A stretch of DNA of 64,000 bases from CAZGKW01 sp964526295 (GTDB lineage Bacteria > Planctomycetota > Phycisphaerae > FEN-1346). A model generated the notes under the pieces. The model was given only the letters and a program-made list of their open reading frames with translations, was not told the DNA's origin and ran no database searches. The stretch lies in contig CAZGKW010000010.1 in assembly GCA_964526295.1 (NCBI GenBank), positions 54,400 to 118,399 on the forward strand, written 5' to 3'. The first letter of the stretch is position 1; every line of letters begins with the position of its first letter. Below, piece after piece: positions 37,685 through 46,464 of this stretch. The position numbers were made by a program, and so were the translations under genes.

Positions 37685-39103
37685 TCAGCCGCGATTCTTC
37701 GGCACGTAGTCCGGGTTCGGCGTGGGCATCTTGGCCCCGAGGCTTTCGCGCCAGACGGCCAGCCGCGTGTGCATCTCGCGGACCTTCGACGGCATCCGTT
37801 CCGCCAGGTCGGTCGTCTCGCCGACGTCGTTGCGGAGGTCGTAGAGCTCCATCCGGCCGTCCTCGAAGTACTCGATGAGCTTGTACCGGCCGTGGCGGAT
37901 GGCCCCGGCGGGCGTCGTCTGGTGGTAGTGGGGGTAGTGCCAGTAGAGCGTGTCGCGGTCGATCTCCTCGTTGCCTCGCAGCAGGCCCGCCAGGCCCAGG
38001 CCGTCGGCGTGCTGCTCGGGGCGCAGCGGCAGGCCCGCCATCTCGAGTATGGTCGGATAGAGATCGGTGCTTGTGACCGGCGTGCCGCAGACGCGGCCCG
38101 GCCGTGTGACGCCCGGCCACCGGACGATCATCGGCTCGCGGATGCCGCCCTCGTAAAGGGTGCCCTTGCCCGCCCGGAGCGGGGCGTTCGAGGTCACCCG
38201 CCCGAGGCCCCCGTTGTCGCTCATGAAGATGAGGATGGTCCGGTCGGCGATGCCCAGGGCCTCGAGCTTTGCCCGCACTCGCCCGACGCTCGTGTCAACG
38301 GTCTCGATCATGGCGGCGTACTCGGGGTTGTCCTGCCCGCCGTGTGGCGGCTTGGCCCGGTACTTTGCCGCCAGGTCCTCCTTGCCCTGGATGGGCGTGT
38401 GGACGGCGTAGTAGGAGAAGTAGAGGAAGAACGGGCGGTCGCGGTTCGACTCGATGAACTTCTCGGCCTCGACGGTCAGGGCGTCGGTCAGGTTCTGGTT
38501 GTCGTAGCCGGGCGGCATGGTCGGGATCCGCTCGGGGTGGAAGTAGTGGGGCGGCTGGCCCTTGCGCGTCCCCCCGACGTTCAGGTCGAAGCCCTGCTCG
38601 GTGGGGTAGTAGTCCTTCGTGCCGAGGTGCCACTTGCCCATGGCCGCGGTCGCGTAGCCGGCCTCCTTGAGGGCCTCGGCGATCGTCACCTCCTCGAGCG
38701 GCAACTGCTGGTTGAACTCCGGCACGAGCAGCTTGGCGTTCTTGCGGCGATGGCCGGGGATCCAGTCGGTCAGGTCCAGCCGAGCCGGGTACTTGCCTGT
38801 CAGGATGCTGGCCCGCGTCGGCGAGCAGACCGGGCAGGCCGCGTAGGCGTCGGTGAACCGGACCCCGTCGGCCGCCAGGCGGTCGATGTTCGGCGTTTCG
38901 TAGTAACGGGAGCCGTAGCAGGCGACGTCGGCCCACCCCAGGTCGTCGACCAGGAAGAAGACGAAGTTGGGCTTGGCGGACCCTCGCCCCGTGGCCGCAC
39001 CCGCCGGGGCGCCCATCCATCCGGGCAGGAACGACCCGCCCGCCAGTGCGGCCGCGCTCGTCCCCGCCGCCCTCAGGAAACCTCGCCGCGTGACTTGATT
39101 CAT
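37685..39103 (-). CDS. Sulfatase (Tat-exported)
   Basis: A 472-residue type I sulfatase. ATG 39103 has GGAGG six bases upstream on the minus strand. The N-terminus MNQVTRRGFLRAAG is a Tat signal. The active site CSPTR starts at Cys 93, and the metal-binding FLVDDLGWADV and GKWHLG motifs are present. It is the first gene of a two-sulfatase group; the two proteins differ in size and sequence, so they are not a recent duplication. No sulfatase-maturing enzyme is encoded in the window. Confidence 0.93.
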   Translation of the reverse strand: MNQVTRRGFLRAAGTSAAALAGGSFLPGWMGAPAGAATGRGSAKPNFVFFLVDDLGWADVACYGSRYYETPNIDRLAADGVRFTDAYAACPVCSPTRASILTGKYPARLDLTDWIPGHRRKNAKLLVPEFNQQLPLEEVTIAEALKEAGYATAAMGKWHLGTKDYYPTEQGFDLNVGGTRKGQPPHYFHPERIPTMPPGYDNQNLTDALTVEAEKFIESNRDRPFFLYFSYYAVHTPIQGKEDLAAKYRAKPPHGGQDNPEYAAMIETVDTSVGRVRAKLEALGIADRTILIFMSDNGGLGRVTSNAPLRAGKGTLYEGGIREPMIVRWPGVTRPGRVCGTPVTSTDLYPTILEMAGLPLRPEQHADGLGLAGLLRGNEEIDRDTLYWHYPHYHQTTPAGAIRHGRYKLIEYFEDGRMELYDLRNDVGETTDLAERMPSKVREMHTRLAVWRESLGAKMPTPNPDYVPKNRG

Positions 39104-39333
39104 GGCCGCCTCCGCTTGCCCGACGTGCTCTGAGAAGGTCCGAGCCTACCGCGTCCGGCGCACGTCGGCAAGCGGTTTGCGCCGGACCGGGCGGGGCGCA
39201 AGCGACTCGCCCTTGCCGCCGTTCGAGCGGCGGGGCGCAAGCCCGCCGTCGCGTGGTGGCGGGTACCCTCCGGCCCATGCTCCCGGGCGGCCCGCGCCTT
39301 GCGGCCCACGCATCGCCGCGGGATAATGCCGCC

Positions 39334-39747
39334 ATGGATGACGAGGCCAAGCCGCGGCCGCGCGGGAAGCCGCTCATCGAGCGGGGCGAGCAGATCGTGG
39401 TGGCGACCCTCGCCCTGGCGGTGGTCGCGGGCGTCGCCTGGCGGGCCGCCGAGCACGCCCGCCTCGGGCGCGAGCCCCTCGAGCCCGTCCCCCTGCCCGA
39501 CGGGCCGACCTACCGCGTCAACGTCAACCGGGCCGACTGGGTCGTCCTCACGCTCGTGCCGGGCATCGGCGAGAAAACCGCCAGGAAGATCGTCGAGAAG
39601 CGCGAGGAGCTGGGCGGACGATTCGAGCGGCTCGACCAGCTCAAGGAAATCGACGGCATCGGCGAGAAGGTCCTCGCGAAGCTCAGCCGCTACCTCTACC
39701 TGGCCGACCCGGACGCCGACGACGAGCCGGTCAAGATGGTCGAGTGA
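39334..39747 (+). CDS. ComEA-like helix-hairpin-helix protein
   Basis: A 137-residue protein: an N-terminal membrane segment (about residues 20-35, IVVATLALAVVAGVAW) and a C-terminal tandem helix-hairpin-helix domain (VNVNRADWVVLTLVPGIGEKT..., IDGIGEKVLAKL). Proteins of this form bind DNA outside the cytoplasmic membrane and are associated with DNA uptake through type IV pilus-like machinery. ATG 39334 is used because the membrane segment follows closely; earlier codons in the frame lie in the gap to the sulfatase gene. The pilus block lies 10 kb downstream. Confidence 0.85.
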   Translation: MDDEAKPRPRGKPLIERGEQIVVATLALAVVAGVAWRAAEHARLGREPLEPVPLPDGPTYRVNVNRADWVVLTLVPGIGEKTARKIVEKREELGGRFERLDQLKEIDGIGEKVLAKLSRYLYLADPDADDEPVKMVE

Positions 39748-39772
39748 AGCCTGAGACCGCGCCGCGGCCAAG

Positions 39773-40111
39773 TCACGGCTCGCGAACGTCGAGGCACTTG
39801 AGCTCGTTCTGGTCGCGCACCAGGAGCTGGCCCTCGGAGAGGGCGGGCGGGGCCCAGATGTCCCGGCCCCGGCCTTCCAGCACCTTCGCCCGTGCCAGGG
39901 GCGTGAACGCCTCCGGCGTGGCCTCGACCAGCCAGACCTCGCCCGTCCGGCCGTGGACGACGTAGAGCAGCCCGTCGGCGACGAGGTACCCGCCGGAGTC
40001 GAACGTCAGCCGCCGCCGGTCCGTGCGGAAAGATCGCATTCCAGCGTCGCGCCGTCTCCACGGAAGCACAAACAGGAGGTCCAGCCGCTTGCTCCGGACG
40101 GCGCGGCGGAT
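39773..40111 (-). pseudogene. C-terminal remnant of a PQQ-type beta-propeller protein
   Basis: The minus strand codes for a stretch containing SGGYLVADGLLYVVHG and IWAPPALSEGQLLVRDQ, the normal end of PQQ-like propeller proteins, ending at the stop at 39773. Upstream, the frame meets a stop at 40112 (the stop of the neighbouring gene) after some 35 residues that do not look like propeller sequence. A GTG at 40069 could start a 98-residue peptide. I read it as the 3' remnant of a deleted gene. Confidence 0.55.
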
Positions 40112-41206
40112 TCATCCGCCGACGATGGCACCGATCCGCTCGGCGACCCACGCATCGCGCTTGTCGCGGTGCGGCGCATCCTCGTCGGCGTCGAGCATCA
40201 TCATAAGGCCGTTGGGCAGCCTTACCCGCCCGTGGTCGAGGACGTCCTTCTCGTTCGCCCGGACGAACTTCCAGACCGCTTCCCGCATGGCCCGGTCCTC
40301 GGCCACGGTCCACGCCGGGGCGACCTCGCCCTGGAAGTGTTTCGCCGCGCGGGCCTCGGCGTTGGGCTCGCGGGCGTCCTTCGGCATGGCGAAGCTGGGC
40401 CAGGCCTCCGGCCGCCTCAGCACTTCCACCAGCAACAGGGCCCCCGCCGCGCGCTGAACGGGGACCAGCTTGTCCGCGCCCGGCTTCGGGTCGAACGCCC
40501 CGAGGTAGAACAGGAGTGCCGCGCGCCGGGCCGGCGGGCTCCCGTAGTAGAGCGCCGTCGCGTTCCCCCGGAACGTCGCATATCGACGAAGGCTGAACAT
40601 GTCCGTCTTCATCAGGTCGAGCAGCTTCTGGCCCGGAAGGCTCTTGTAGACCGAGGCCTTGCCGATCGTCTGCCAGACGTCCATGTTGGTCAGGTCGCGG
40701 CTGGCGAAGCCTCGCGTGCCCAGGGCCCCCGGGGCCCGGCCCGTCCGGGCGAAGGCCACCGGGTCCAGCGTGAGCGTCATCCCCTCCGTGCCGTGGGCGT
40801 GGATCAGTCCCGTCTGGAACCGGGACCTCTTCCCCGGTTTGAACGTGGCGTCGAACGACGTGCCCCACAGGGTGATCCGGACGGTGGCCTCTTCGCCCTT
40901 TTTACAGGTCCGCCACCACTCGGGGGCGCACTCGGCCATGGCCCGGCGAACGTAGGCGACGCCCTCTCGCTGGGCCGGGGACAGGTCGGCCGTCGACGCG
41001 GCCGCCCCGGCGAGGGCCGCCTCCAGGTCGTCCCACCGGGCCTCCATGTAGGCTTGGACGACCTGCTCGTAGGGGCCGTCCTCCTTCGGTTTCGCATCAG
41101 CCCCTCCGTCGCCGCGAGCGAGGGTGGCGGCCGTGCATGCGATGAGCGCTGCGGCCGCCGATGCGACGGCCGGGACGACCCCAAGGGGCGATCTCGATCG
41201 GTCCAT
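40112..41206 (-). CDS. Exported protein of unknown function
   Basis: A 364-residue protein with an N-terminal signal-like segment (residues 8-32, Ala-rich, ending near ATLARG) and an alpha-helical body with Trp/Arg-rich patches (CAPEWWRTCKKGEE). I do not recognise a family. ATG 41206 is the first start; the ribosome-binding site is weak. It is divergent from the ACT-domain gene and its stop abuts the propeller remnant, so a deletion seems to have taken place at this edge. Confidence 0.65.
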   Translation of the reverse strand: MDRSRSPLGVVPAVASAAAALIACTAATLARGDGGADAKPKEDGPYEQVVQAYMEARWDDLEAALAGAAASTADLSPAQREGVAYVRRAMAECAPEWWRTCKKGEEATVRITLWGTSFDATFKPGKRSRFQTGLIHAHGTEGMTLTLDPVAFARTGRAPGALGTRGFASRDLTNMDVWQTIGKASVYKSLPGQKLLDLMKTDMFSLRRYATFRGNATALYYGSPPARRAALLFYLGAFDPKPGADKLVPVQRAAGALLLVEVLRRPEAWPSFAMPKDAREPNAEARAAKHFQGEVAPAWTVAEDRAMREAVWKFVRANEKDVLDHGRVRLPNGLMMMLDADEDAPHRDKRDAWVAERIGAIVGG

Positions 41207-41417
41207 GGCGTTTCCGGTCCCCTATCGAGGTGCAGACGGCATGGCGCGGGCCCCTTGTGGCGCGTCCCATCCCGCTCGGCAAGTTTCGACGAACGGGCGG
41301 GCCCAGGGTTCCGCCGAATCGCGGAAGCCGGCCGGGAAGGAGGCCCCCGCCTTGCCCGCCGTGGGGCCCCTTTCCGGCGAACTCCGGCAAAGTTGCGTGA
41401 TTCCCGCCTCGCGGCCT

Positions 41418-41426
41418 GCTATCATG
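41418..41426 (+). promoter_or_regulatory. Extended -10 promoter of the ACT gene
   Basis: TGCTATCAT (41418-41426) is an extended -10 element; no convincing -35 box. Leader of about 60 bases before the ATG at 41492. Confidence 0.45.
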
Positions 41427-41491
41427 GGGGCGTCGTGTCCTGCCATGGGGTGTTGCATCGCGGGTCTCAGCCAAAGGGAAGGAGAGGGAGG

Positions 41492-41917
41492 ATGCCACTT
41501 GATGTCACGCATGTCCCGGTGTGGGCGGCGAGCATCGAGGACAAGCCGGGGGGGCTGGCCGAGAAGCTGCGGGCCCTCGCCGACGCCGGGGCCGATCTGG
41601 AGCTGATCATCGCCCGGCGGTCGACCGAGAAGCCCGGCACGGGCGTGGTCTTCGTGACGCCGGTCCGGGGCGACGAACAGGCCTCGGCCGCCCGGGCCGC
41701 CGGTTTTTCCGGGGCCGGCGGGCTCCACTCGGTCCGAATCCAGGGGCCCGACTCGCCGGGGCTCGGGGCCCGCATCGCCGAGACCCTCGCCGGGGCCGGC
41801 GTCAACCTGCGGGGTTACTCGGCGGCGACCATCGGCGGCCAGTGCGTCGTGTACCTGGCCCTCGATTCCGACGATGCCGCCGTCAAGGCCGCGTCGGTCG
41901 TCAAGGGGGTCTCGTAG
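41492..41917 (+). CDS. ACT-domain protein
   Basis: A 141-residue cytoplasmic protein that consists of two ACT-like ligand-binding units: one from VWAASIEDKPGGLAEKLRALADAGADLE and one from VRIQGPDSPGLGARIAETLAGAGVNLRG. ACT domains bind amino acids or other small molecules and regulate enzymes. AAGGAG at 41479-41484 supports ATG 41492; the longer frame upstream belongs to no gene. It stands alone between the unknown exported protein and a pseudopilin. The target is unknown. Confidence 0.85.
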   Translation: MPLDVTHVPVWAASIEDKPGGLAEKLRALADAGADLELIIARRSTEKPGTGVVFVTPVRGDEQASAARAAGFSGAGGLHSVRIQGPDSPGLGARIAETLAGAGVNLRGYSAATIGGQCVVYLALDSDDAAVKAASVVKGVS

Positions 41918-42282
41918 GACCGCGCACCGGACGGGCCGGCGTCGAGGGCCAGCCGGTTTTCCGCCGGTTTTCCGCCGGTGGTGCAGCCAGGATGCGGCGG
42001 CTGGCGACCGCTGGCAGCCGCCGAGTGAAGCCGCGCAACCCTAGTGGCGGGAATGCTTTACGTGGGACGGCCCCGAGCCGATCCACGCCTTGCTTCGGCC
42101 CCGCTTGACTTCCCTCCCTTCGTGCGCACAGTCCCTTGTGGCAACGTGTGTCTGGAGACGCGGGGACCAGGGTGACCTGGCCGCAGAGGTCGGGTCGGAA
42201 CCGCGGGGCACGTCGAGCGGCGGTGCGGCCGTGCCGCTGCCATGCTCCGGACCGAGCGACGACGTGGGGAGGTCGGCATAGC
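41918..42282 (+). other. Intergenic region before a pseudopilin gene
   Basis: 365 bases. Contains an 11-base tandem repeat, CCGGTTTTCCG (41953-41963 and 41964-41974, then CCGG), just after the ACT gene, and GGGGAGG (42266-42272) as ribosome-binding site for the pseudopilin. I see no convincing promoter and no known RNA. Confidence 0.45.
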
Positions 42283-42699
42283 ATGGACGGACGCGACCGG
42301 CGCAGGGCGACCGGCTTCACCCTGATCGAAGTGCTGATGGTCGTCCTCCTGCTGGGACTGATCGCCGCGATCGCCCTGCCGCGGATGGCCACCTCCAGCG
42401 AGGACGCCAACCGGACCGCCTGCCGCACGAACATCGTCCGCATCAACGCCGCCATCGAGCTGTGGACGGTCGGCAACGGGGGGGACTATCCCTCCGGCGG
42501 CGGCGCCGGCGGAGGCGAGACCAAGGTCTCGAAGATCAGCCGCTACTACGTCGGCGTCTATCCGACGGACCAGTCCGAGTTCGAGGCGAAGGTCCTCAAC
42601 AACCCGGACGTCTTCCCCGAAGGCCCGCCCGTGTGCCCCTACGGCCAGGCCTACGAGTACGACCCGTCGACGAACCGCGTCAAGCCGCACGAACACTGA
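42283..42699 (+). CDS. GspG-like pseudopilin
   Basis: A 138-residue prepilin-like protein. The leader MDGRDRRRATG is cut before Phe by a prepilin peptidase, leaving FTLIEVLMVVLLLGL as the hydrophobic assembly helix with the Glu at +5. The C-terminal part (YYVGVYPTDQSEFEAKVLNN, PEGPPVCPYGQAYEYD) resembles GspG-type minor pilins, with two Cys. ATG 42283 with GGGGAGG ten bases upstream. It is not in the pilus operon at 49 kb but next to the PEP-CTERM gene. Confidence 0.88.
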   Translation: MDGRDRRRATGFTLIEVLMVVLLLGLIAAIALPRMATSSEDANRTACRTNIVRINAAIELWTVGNGGDYPSGGGAGGGETKVSKISRYYVGVYPTDQSEFEAKVLNNPDVFPEGPPVCPYGQAYEYDPSTNRVKPHEH

Positions 42700-42780
42700 C
42701 GACGGGCGCGGTTTGCCCCCGCGTGGTCCTGACCCGACGAGATGGAAGCGCGAAAGCGGCCGGCCGCGACTGCACCGACT

Positions 42781-44043
42781 CTACCGCCTTAGCCGCCGCC
42801 GCAGGTAACGCGCCAGCCCCCCCACGCCGACGACGAGGCCCAGCATCGTCCCCGGTTCAGGGATCGACTGGGTGACCACGATGTCGACGTTGGCGTCGGC
42901 CTTGCCGTAGACCAGATTCAGCAGGCCGTCCATGTCGGTGTCGACCAGGAAGGAGAAGTCGGTCCCGTCGATGCCCATCGTGTCGGTCGGGTCGGAGGAG
43001 GTCTGGAGCGAGTCCGACCGGTGGGCCACCCACGGGACGCCGAGAATGTACCCGGCGCCGACGACCTCGACCCAGTGTCCGCCCCCCGTCTTATAGGAGA
43101 AGCCCATCTCGACGTCCTCGCCGTGGAGCAGCTCCTGGATGATGAACTCGGCGGTCGGGACCTTGCCCCGCCCGTGGGACGTCACCCCTGCGACCGTCAC
43201 GTTCATGTCGCCGAACTCGTCGTCCTGGTGCTTGACGATGAGGCCTTCGAGCCCGTTGTTGTCCAGGTAGCTGAGCTTGCCTTCCACGTAAACCAGGTCG
43301 AGGACGGCGTCTCCGTCGGCGCGGCTGGTGGCGGCTCGCCCCATGGCCGTGTCCAGTTGGCCGACGAGCGAGTTGGCGGGAACGCCCAGCAGGCCGGACA
43401 CGTGGTCGTGCGGCACCGAGACGCCGAAGGTGTCCTCCAGGTACTGGAGGCTGCTTGCGACCGCCGCCGGGCCGCACTGGTTGTGGGCCGTCTGGACGAG
43501 GGTGTGGTTCGGCTGGGCGACGACCTGGACCAGCCCGCCGAGCTGAAAGGCCACGACGCCCGCAGCGGGGGCCACGGGCGCCGGCGGTGCTGCGGGGACC
43601 GCCGCCCCCTTGCCCTGGGCATCATATCCCACGTCGCCGACGGCGAAGACGGTCGACGGCGCGGGGGCGAAGGCCGTCACCGGGGCGGCCGAGAAGTCCA
43701 CCGTCGCGGTCAGCGACGTAACGTCGTCCCCCACGGTCGAGCCCAGACCGAAGTTGCTCGAGATGCTCGGATAGGGGAACCCGGACAGGACGGGCAGGTT
43801 CTGCACCACCCACCCCGCATCGGTCGCCACGTTCAGGTAGCCCGACGACAGGCTCGTGGCCGTCTGGAGGAAGGCGATGTCGACGTCGATCTGGCCGGTA
43901 TCGGAATTGAGGGTCTCGGCGCTCGGCCACAGAAAATCCATCTGGCCGAACGAGACGCCCTCGCCGGGACTGACCGTCACCGCCGGCGCCGGCAGCGCAC
44001 ACAGAACGACGACTGCGACGAAGCATACCATGCCCCTGATCAT
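42781..44043 (-). CDS. PEP-CTERM protein with C39-like peptidase domain
   Basis: A 420-residue exported protein. ATG 44043 has GAGG just upstream and begins a signal peptide (MIRGMVCFVAVVVLC). The C-terminus is a PEP-CTERM sorting signal: IPEPG near residue 393, a hydrophobic segment and the basic end RYLRRRLRR. Between them lies a papain-fold C39-like region with the catalytic Cys in HNQCGPAA (Cys 190) and His in GGGHWVEVV (His 323). It is the expected substrate of the exosortase at 11964-13316. A secreted, surface-attached protease is likely, though C39-like domains without activity also exist. Confidence 0.85.
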   Translation of the reverse strand: MIRGMVCFVAVVVLCALPAPAVTVSPGEGVSFGQMDFLWPSAETLNSDTGQIDVDIAFLQTATSLSSGYLNVATDAGWVVQNLPVLSGFPYPSISSNFGLGSTVGDDVTSLTATVDFSAAPVTAFAPAPSTVFAVGDVGYDAQGKGAAVPAAPPAPVAPAAGVVAFQLGGLVQVVAQPNHTLVQTAHNQCGPAAVASSLQYLEDTFGVSVPHDHVSGLLGVPANSLVGQLDTAMGRAATSRADGDAVLDLVYVEGKLSYLDNNGLEGLIVKHQDDEFGDMNVTVAGVTSHGRGKVPTAEFIIQELLHGEDVEMGFSYKTGGGHWVEVVGAGYILGVPWVAHRSDSLQTSSDPTDTMGIDGTDFSFLVDTDMDGLLNLVYGKADANVDIVVTQSIPEPGTMLGLVVGVGGLARYLRRRLRR

Positions 44044-44484
44044 GACCCACCTCGTTTTCTCGCAGGCCGGACGATGCACGGCACCCCCGTGGCGCCGGGC
44101 GCGAGTCCGACCTTGGTTGCCGTCGAGCGCTGCCACCCGGAACGGGCGGATGGCACAGGCCTTTCGGCGCGGCAGGCGTGAGTGGGGGGAGATGTTCGCT
44201 ATGCCATGCTCTGGTGCCGCCACTCCTCTGGAGGCCAGGCCGATATGATGCCTCCAGCGGACTTCAGTTTACCCGAGTCGCGCCCCGGGTGGGGTACGAA
44301 AAAACAAAAAAGGCTGCCGGGGCACCGCCCCCCGAGCCCCCCCCTCCTTCGCCCCACGGTTCCTCAAGCTCCCTTCTGGTCGCCCGCGCGGCGTTGCTGC
44401 CGGCGCCTCGGCGTGGTAGAATCCCACGTTCGGCAGGCGGTTCGCGAGGCTGCCCTGCTCTCGCAACCCACCGCAAGGGGCGGC
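44044..44484. other. Divergent intergenic region before uvrB
   Basis: 441 bases between the PEP-CTERM gene (minus) and uvrB (plus). It holds the uvrB promoter (44394-44422), a hairpin CTGGAGG / CCTCCAG (about 44229-44259), and A6-C-A6 at 44298-44310, which reads as a T-tract on the minus strand below a short GGGGC/GCCCC stem and may end minus-strand transcripts. Confidence 0.5.
44394..44422 (+). promoter_or_regulatory. Sigma-70-type promoter of uvrB
   Basis: TTGCTG (44394-44399), 17-base spacer, TAGAAT (44417-44422). Leader of about 56 bases. I see no LexA-like box. Confidence 0.65.
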
Positions 44485-46464
44485 ATGGACCGTTTCGAGC
44501 TGGTGTCGGAGTTCGAGCCCAAGGGCGACCAGCCCGCCGCCATCGATGCGCTCACACGAGGCCTGGAGGCCGGCAAGCCCTGGCAGACCCTCCTCGGCGT
44601 TACGGGCAGCGGCAAGACGTTCACCATGGCGAACGTCATCGAGCGGGTCCAGCGGCCCACGCTCGTGATCAGCCACAACAAGACCCTCGCCGCCCAGCTC
44701 TACAGCGAGTTCCGCGAGTTCTTCCCCTCGGGCGCCGTCGCCTACTTCGTCTCCTACTACGATTATTACCAGCCCGAGGCGTACATTCCGGCCCGCGACA
44801 TCTACATCGAGAAGGACGCCTCGATCAACGACGACATCGACCGGCTCCGCCTCCAGGCCACCAGCGCCCTGATGCACCGCCGGGACGTCATCATCGTGGC
44901 CAGCGTCTCGTGCATCTACGGCCTGGGCGACCCGGAGCACTACGAGGAGATGGTCGTCCGCGTGGCGGTGGGCCAGGAGATCGAGCGGGACGACCTGCTG
45001 CGCCGACTCGTCGACCTCCAGTACGACCGCAACGACATCCAGTTCGGCCGGGGCAAATTCCGCGTCCGGGGCGACTGCGTCGACGTCCAGCCCGCCTACG
45101 AGGAGTTCGCTTACCGGTTCGAGCTTTTCGGCGACGAGATCGAGCGGATCGCCCTCATCAACCCGACCACCGGCGAGGTCCTCGGCTCCGAGGACGAGAC
45201 GATCATCTACCCGGCGAAGCACTACGTCCTGCCCGAGGACCGGATCGAGGGGGCGTGCCTGGCGATCGAGCAGGAACTGGCCGAGCGGCTCGTGGTGCTC
45301 CGGCGGGAGGGGAAGCTCCTGGAGGCCCAGCGGCTGGAGGCCCGCACGAAGTACGACCTGGAGATGCTCCGCGAGGTGGGGTACTGCTCGGGCATCGAGA
45401 ACTACAGTCGGCACCTCTCGGGCCGGGCCCCCGGCGAGCGGCCCTGCTGCCTCCTCGACTACTTCCCCGACGATTATCTCGTCTTCGTCGATGAGAGCCA
45501 CGTGACGATCCCCCAGGTCCGGGCGATGTACGCCGGCGACCGCAGCCGCAAGGAGACCCTCGTCGAGCACGGGTTCCGCCTGCCGTCGGCCCTCGACAAC
45601 CGGCCCCTGACGTTCGAGGAGTGGCGGGCGATGGTGGGGCAGGGCGTCTTCGTCTCGGCCACGCCCGGCGACTGGGAGGTCGAGCAGTCCGGCGGCGAGG
45701 TCGTCGAGCAGGTCATCCGGCCCACCGGCCTGGTGGACCCCCGGATCCGCGTCGAGCCCGCCCGCGGCCAGGTCGAGCACCTCCTGGAGGAGGTCAAGCG
45801 GCGGGCCGAACGCAACGAGCGGGTCCTCGTCACGGCCCTGACGAAACGCCTCGCCGAGGACCTCTCCAGCTACTTCCGCAAGTCCGACGTCAAGTGCGAG
45901 TACCTCCACAGCGAGGTCGAGATCTTCGACCGGAGCGAGATCCTGAGGGACCTTCGCTTGGGCAAGTTCGACGTCGTCGTCGGCGTCAACCTCCTGAGGG
46001 AAGGGCTCGACCTGCCGGAGGTCAGCCTGGTGGCCATCCTCGACGCCGATCGCGAGGGGTTCCTGAGGTCCGATACGAGCCTCCTCCAGACGATCGGGCG
46101 GTGCGCCCGGCACGCCTCGGCCGAGGTCATCCTCTACGCCGACCAGATGACCGGCAGCATGGAGCGGGCCATCGAGGAGACCAGCCGCCGCCGGGAACGG
46201 CAGCTCGCGTACAACCGGGAGCACGGCATCCGGCCCGAATCGGTCCGCAAGGCCGTCCGCGCCGGCATCGAGGCCGAGGTCCGGGCCCGCCGGACGGCCC
46301 GGACGGCCGTGCGACTCTCGCAGCGGGACTACGCACGGACGGAGCTGGCGGCCGAGCTGGAGGCCGAGATGCACAAGGCCGCCGAGCGGCTCGAGTTCGA
46401 GCGGGCCGCCGAGCTACGCGACCGCATCGAGGAGCTGATGCATGACGCCCAAACGACCGCCTAG
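44485..46464 (+). CDS. uvrB: Excinuclease ABC subunit B
   Basis: A 659-residue helicase-fold protein that verifies DNA damage and recruits UvrC in nucleotide excision repair. Seen: Walker A GVTGSGKT (residues 38-45), the beta-hairpin motif YYDYYQPEAY, DEII-type motif FVDESHVT, GVNLLREGLDLPEV and QTIGRCAR helicase motifs, and a C-terminal UVR domain (KAAERLEFERAAELRD) that binds UvrC. ATG 44485 follows AAGGGG; the frame is open far upstream but without homology. nadC overlaps the last 23 bases. Confidence 0.97.
   Translation: MDRFELVSEFEPKGDQPAAIDALTRGLEAGKPWQTLLGVTGSGKTFTMANVIERVQRPTLVISHNKTLAAQLYSEFREFFPSGAVAYFVSYYDYYQPEAYIPARDIYIEKDASINDDIDRLRLQATSALMHRRDVIIVASVSCIYGLGDPEHYEEMVVRVAVGQEIERDDLLRRLVDLQYDRNDIQFGRGKFRVRGDCVDVQPAYEEFAYRFELFGDEIERIALINPTTGEVLGSEDETIIYPAKHYVLPEDRIEGACLAIEQELAERLVVLRREGKLLEAQRLEARTKYDLEMLREVGYCSGIENYSRHLSGRAPGERPCCLLDYFPDDYLVFVDESHVTIPQVRAMYAGDRSRKETLVEHGFRLPSALDNRPLTFEEWRAMVGQGVFVSATPGDWEVEQSGGEVVEQVIRPTGLVDPRIRVEPARGQVEHLLEEVKRRAERNERVLVTALTKRLAEDLSSYFRKSDVKCEYLHSEVEIFDRSEILRDLRLGKFDVVVGVNLLREGLDLPEVSLVAILDADREGFLRSDTSLLQTIGRCARHASAEVILYADQMTGSMERAIEETSRRRERQLAYNREHGIRPESVRKAVRAGIEAEVRARRTARTAVRLSQRDYARTELAAELEAEMHKAAERLEFERAAELRDRIEELMHDAQTTA

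Noticed and set aside
35893..39103. Recent tandem duplication of sulfatase genes
   Set aside because: The two proteins differ in length, domain content and most of their sequence outside the family motifs.
41953..41978. Start of a CRISPR or larger tandem array (CCGGTTTTCCG repeats)
   Set aside because: Only two full copies with no spacers.
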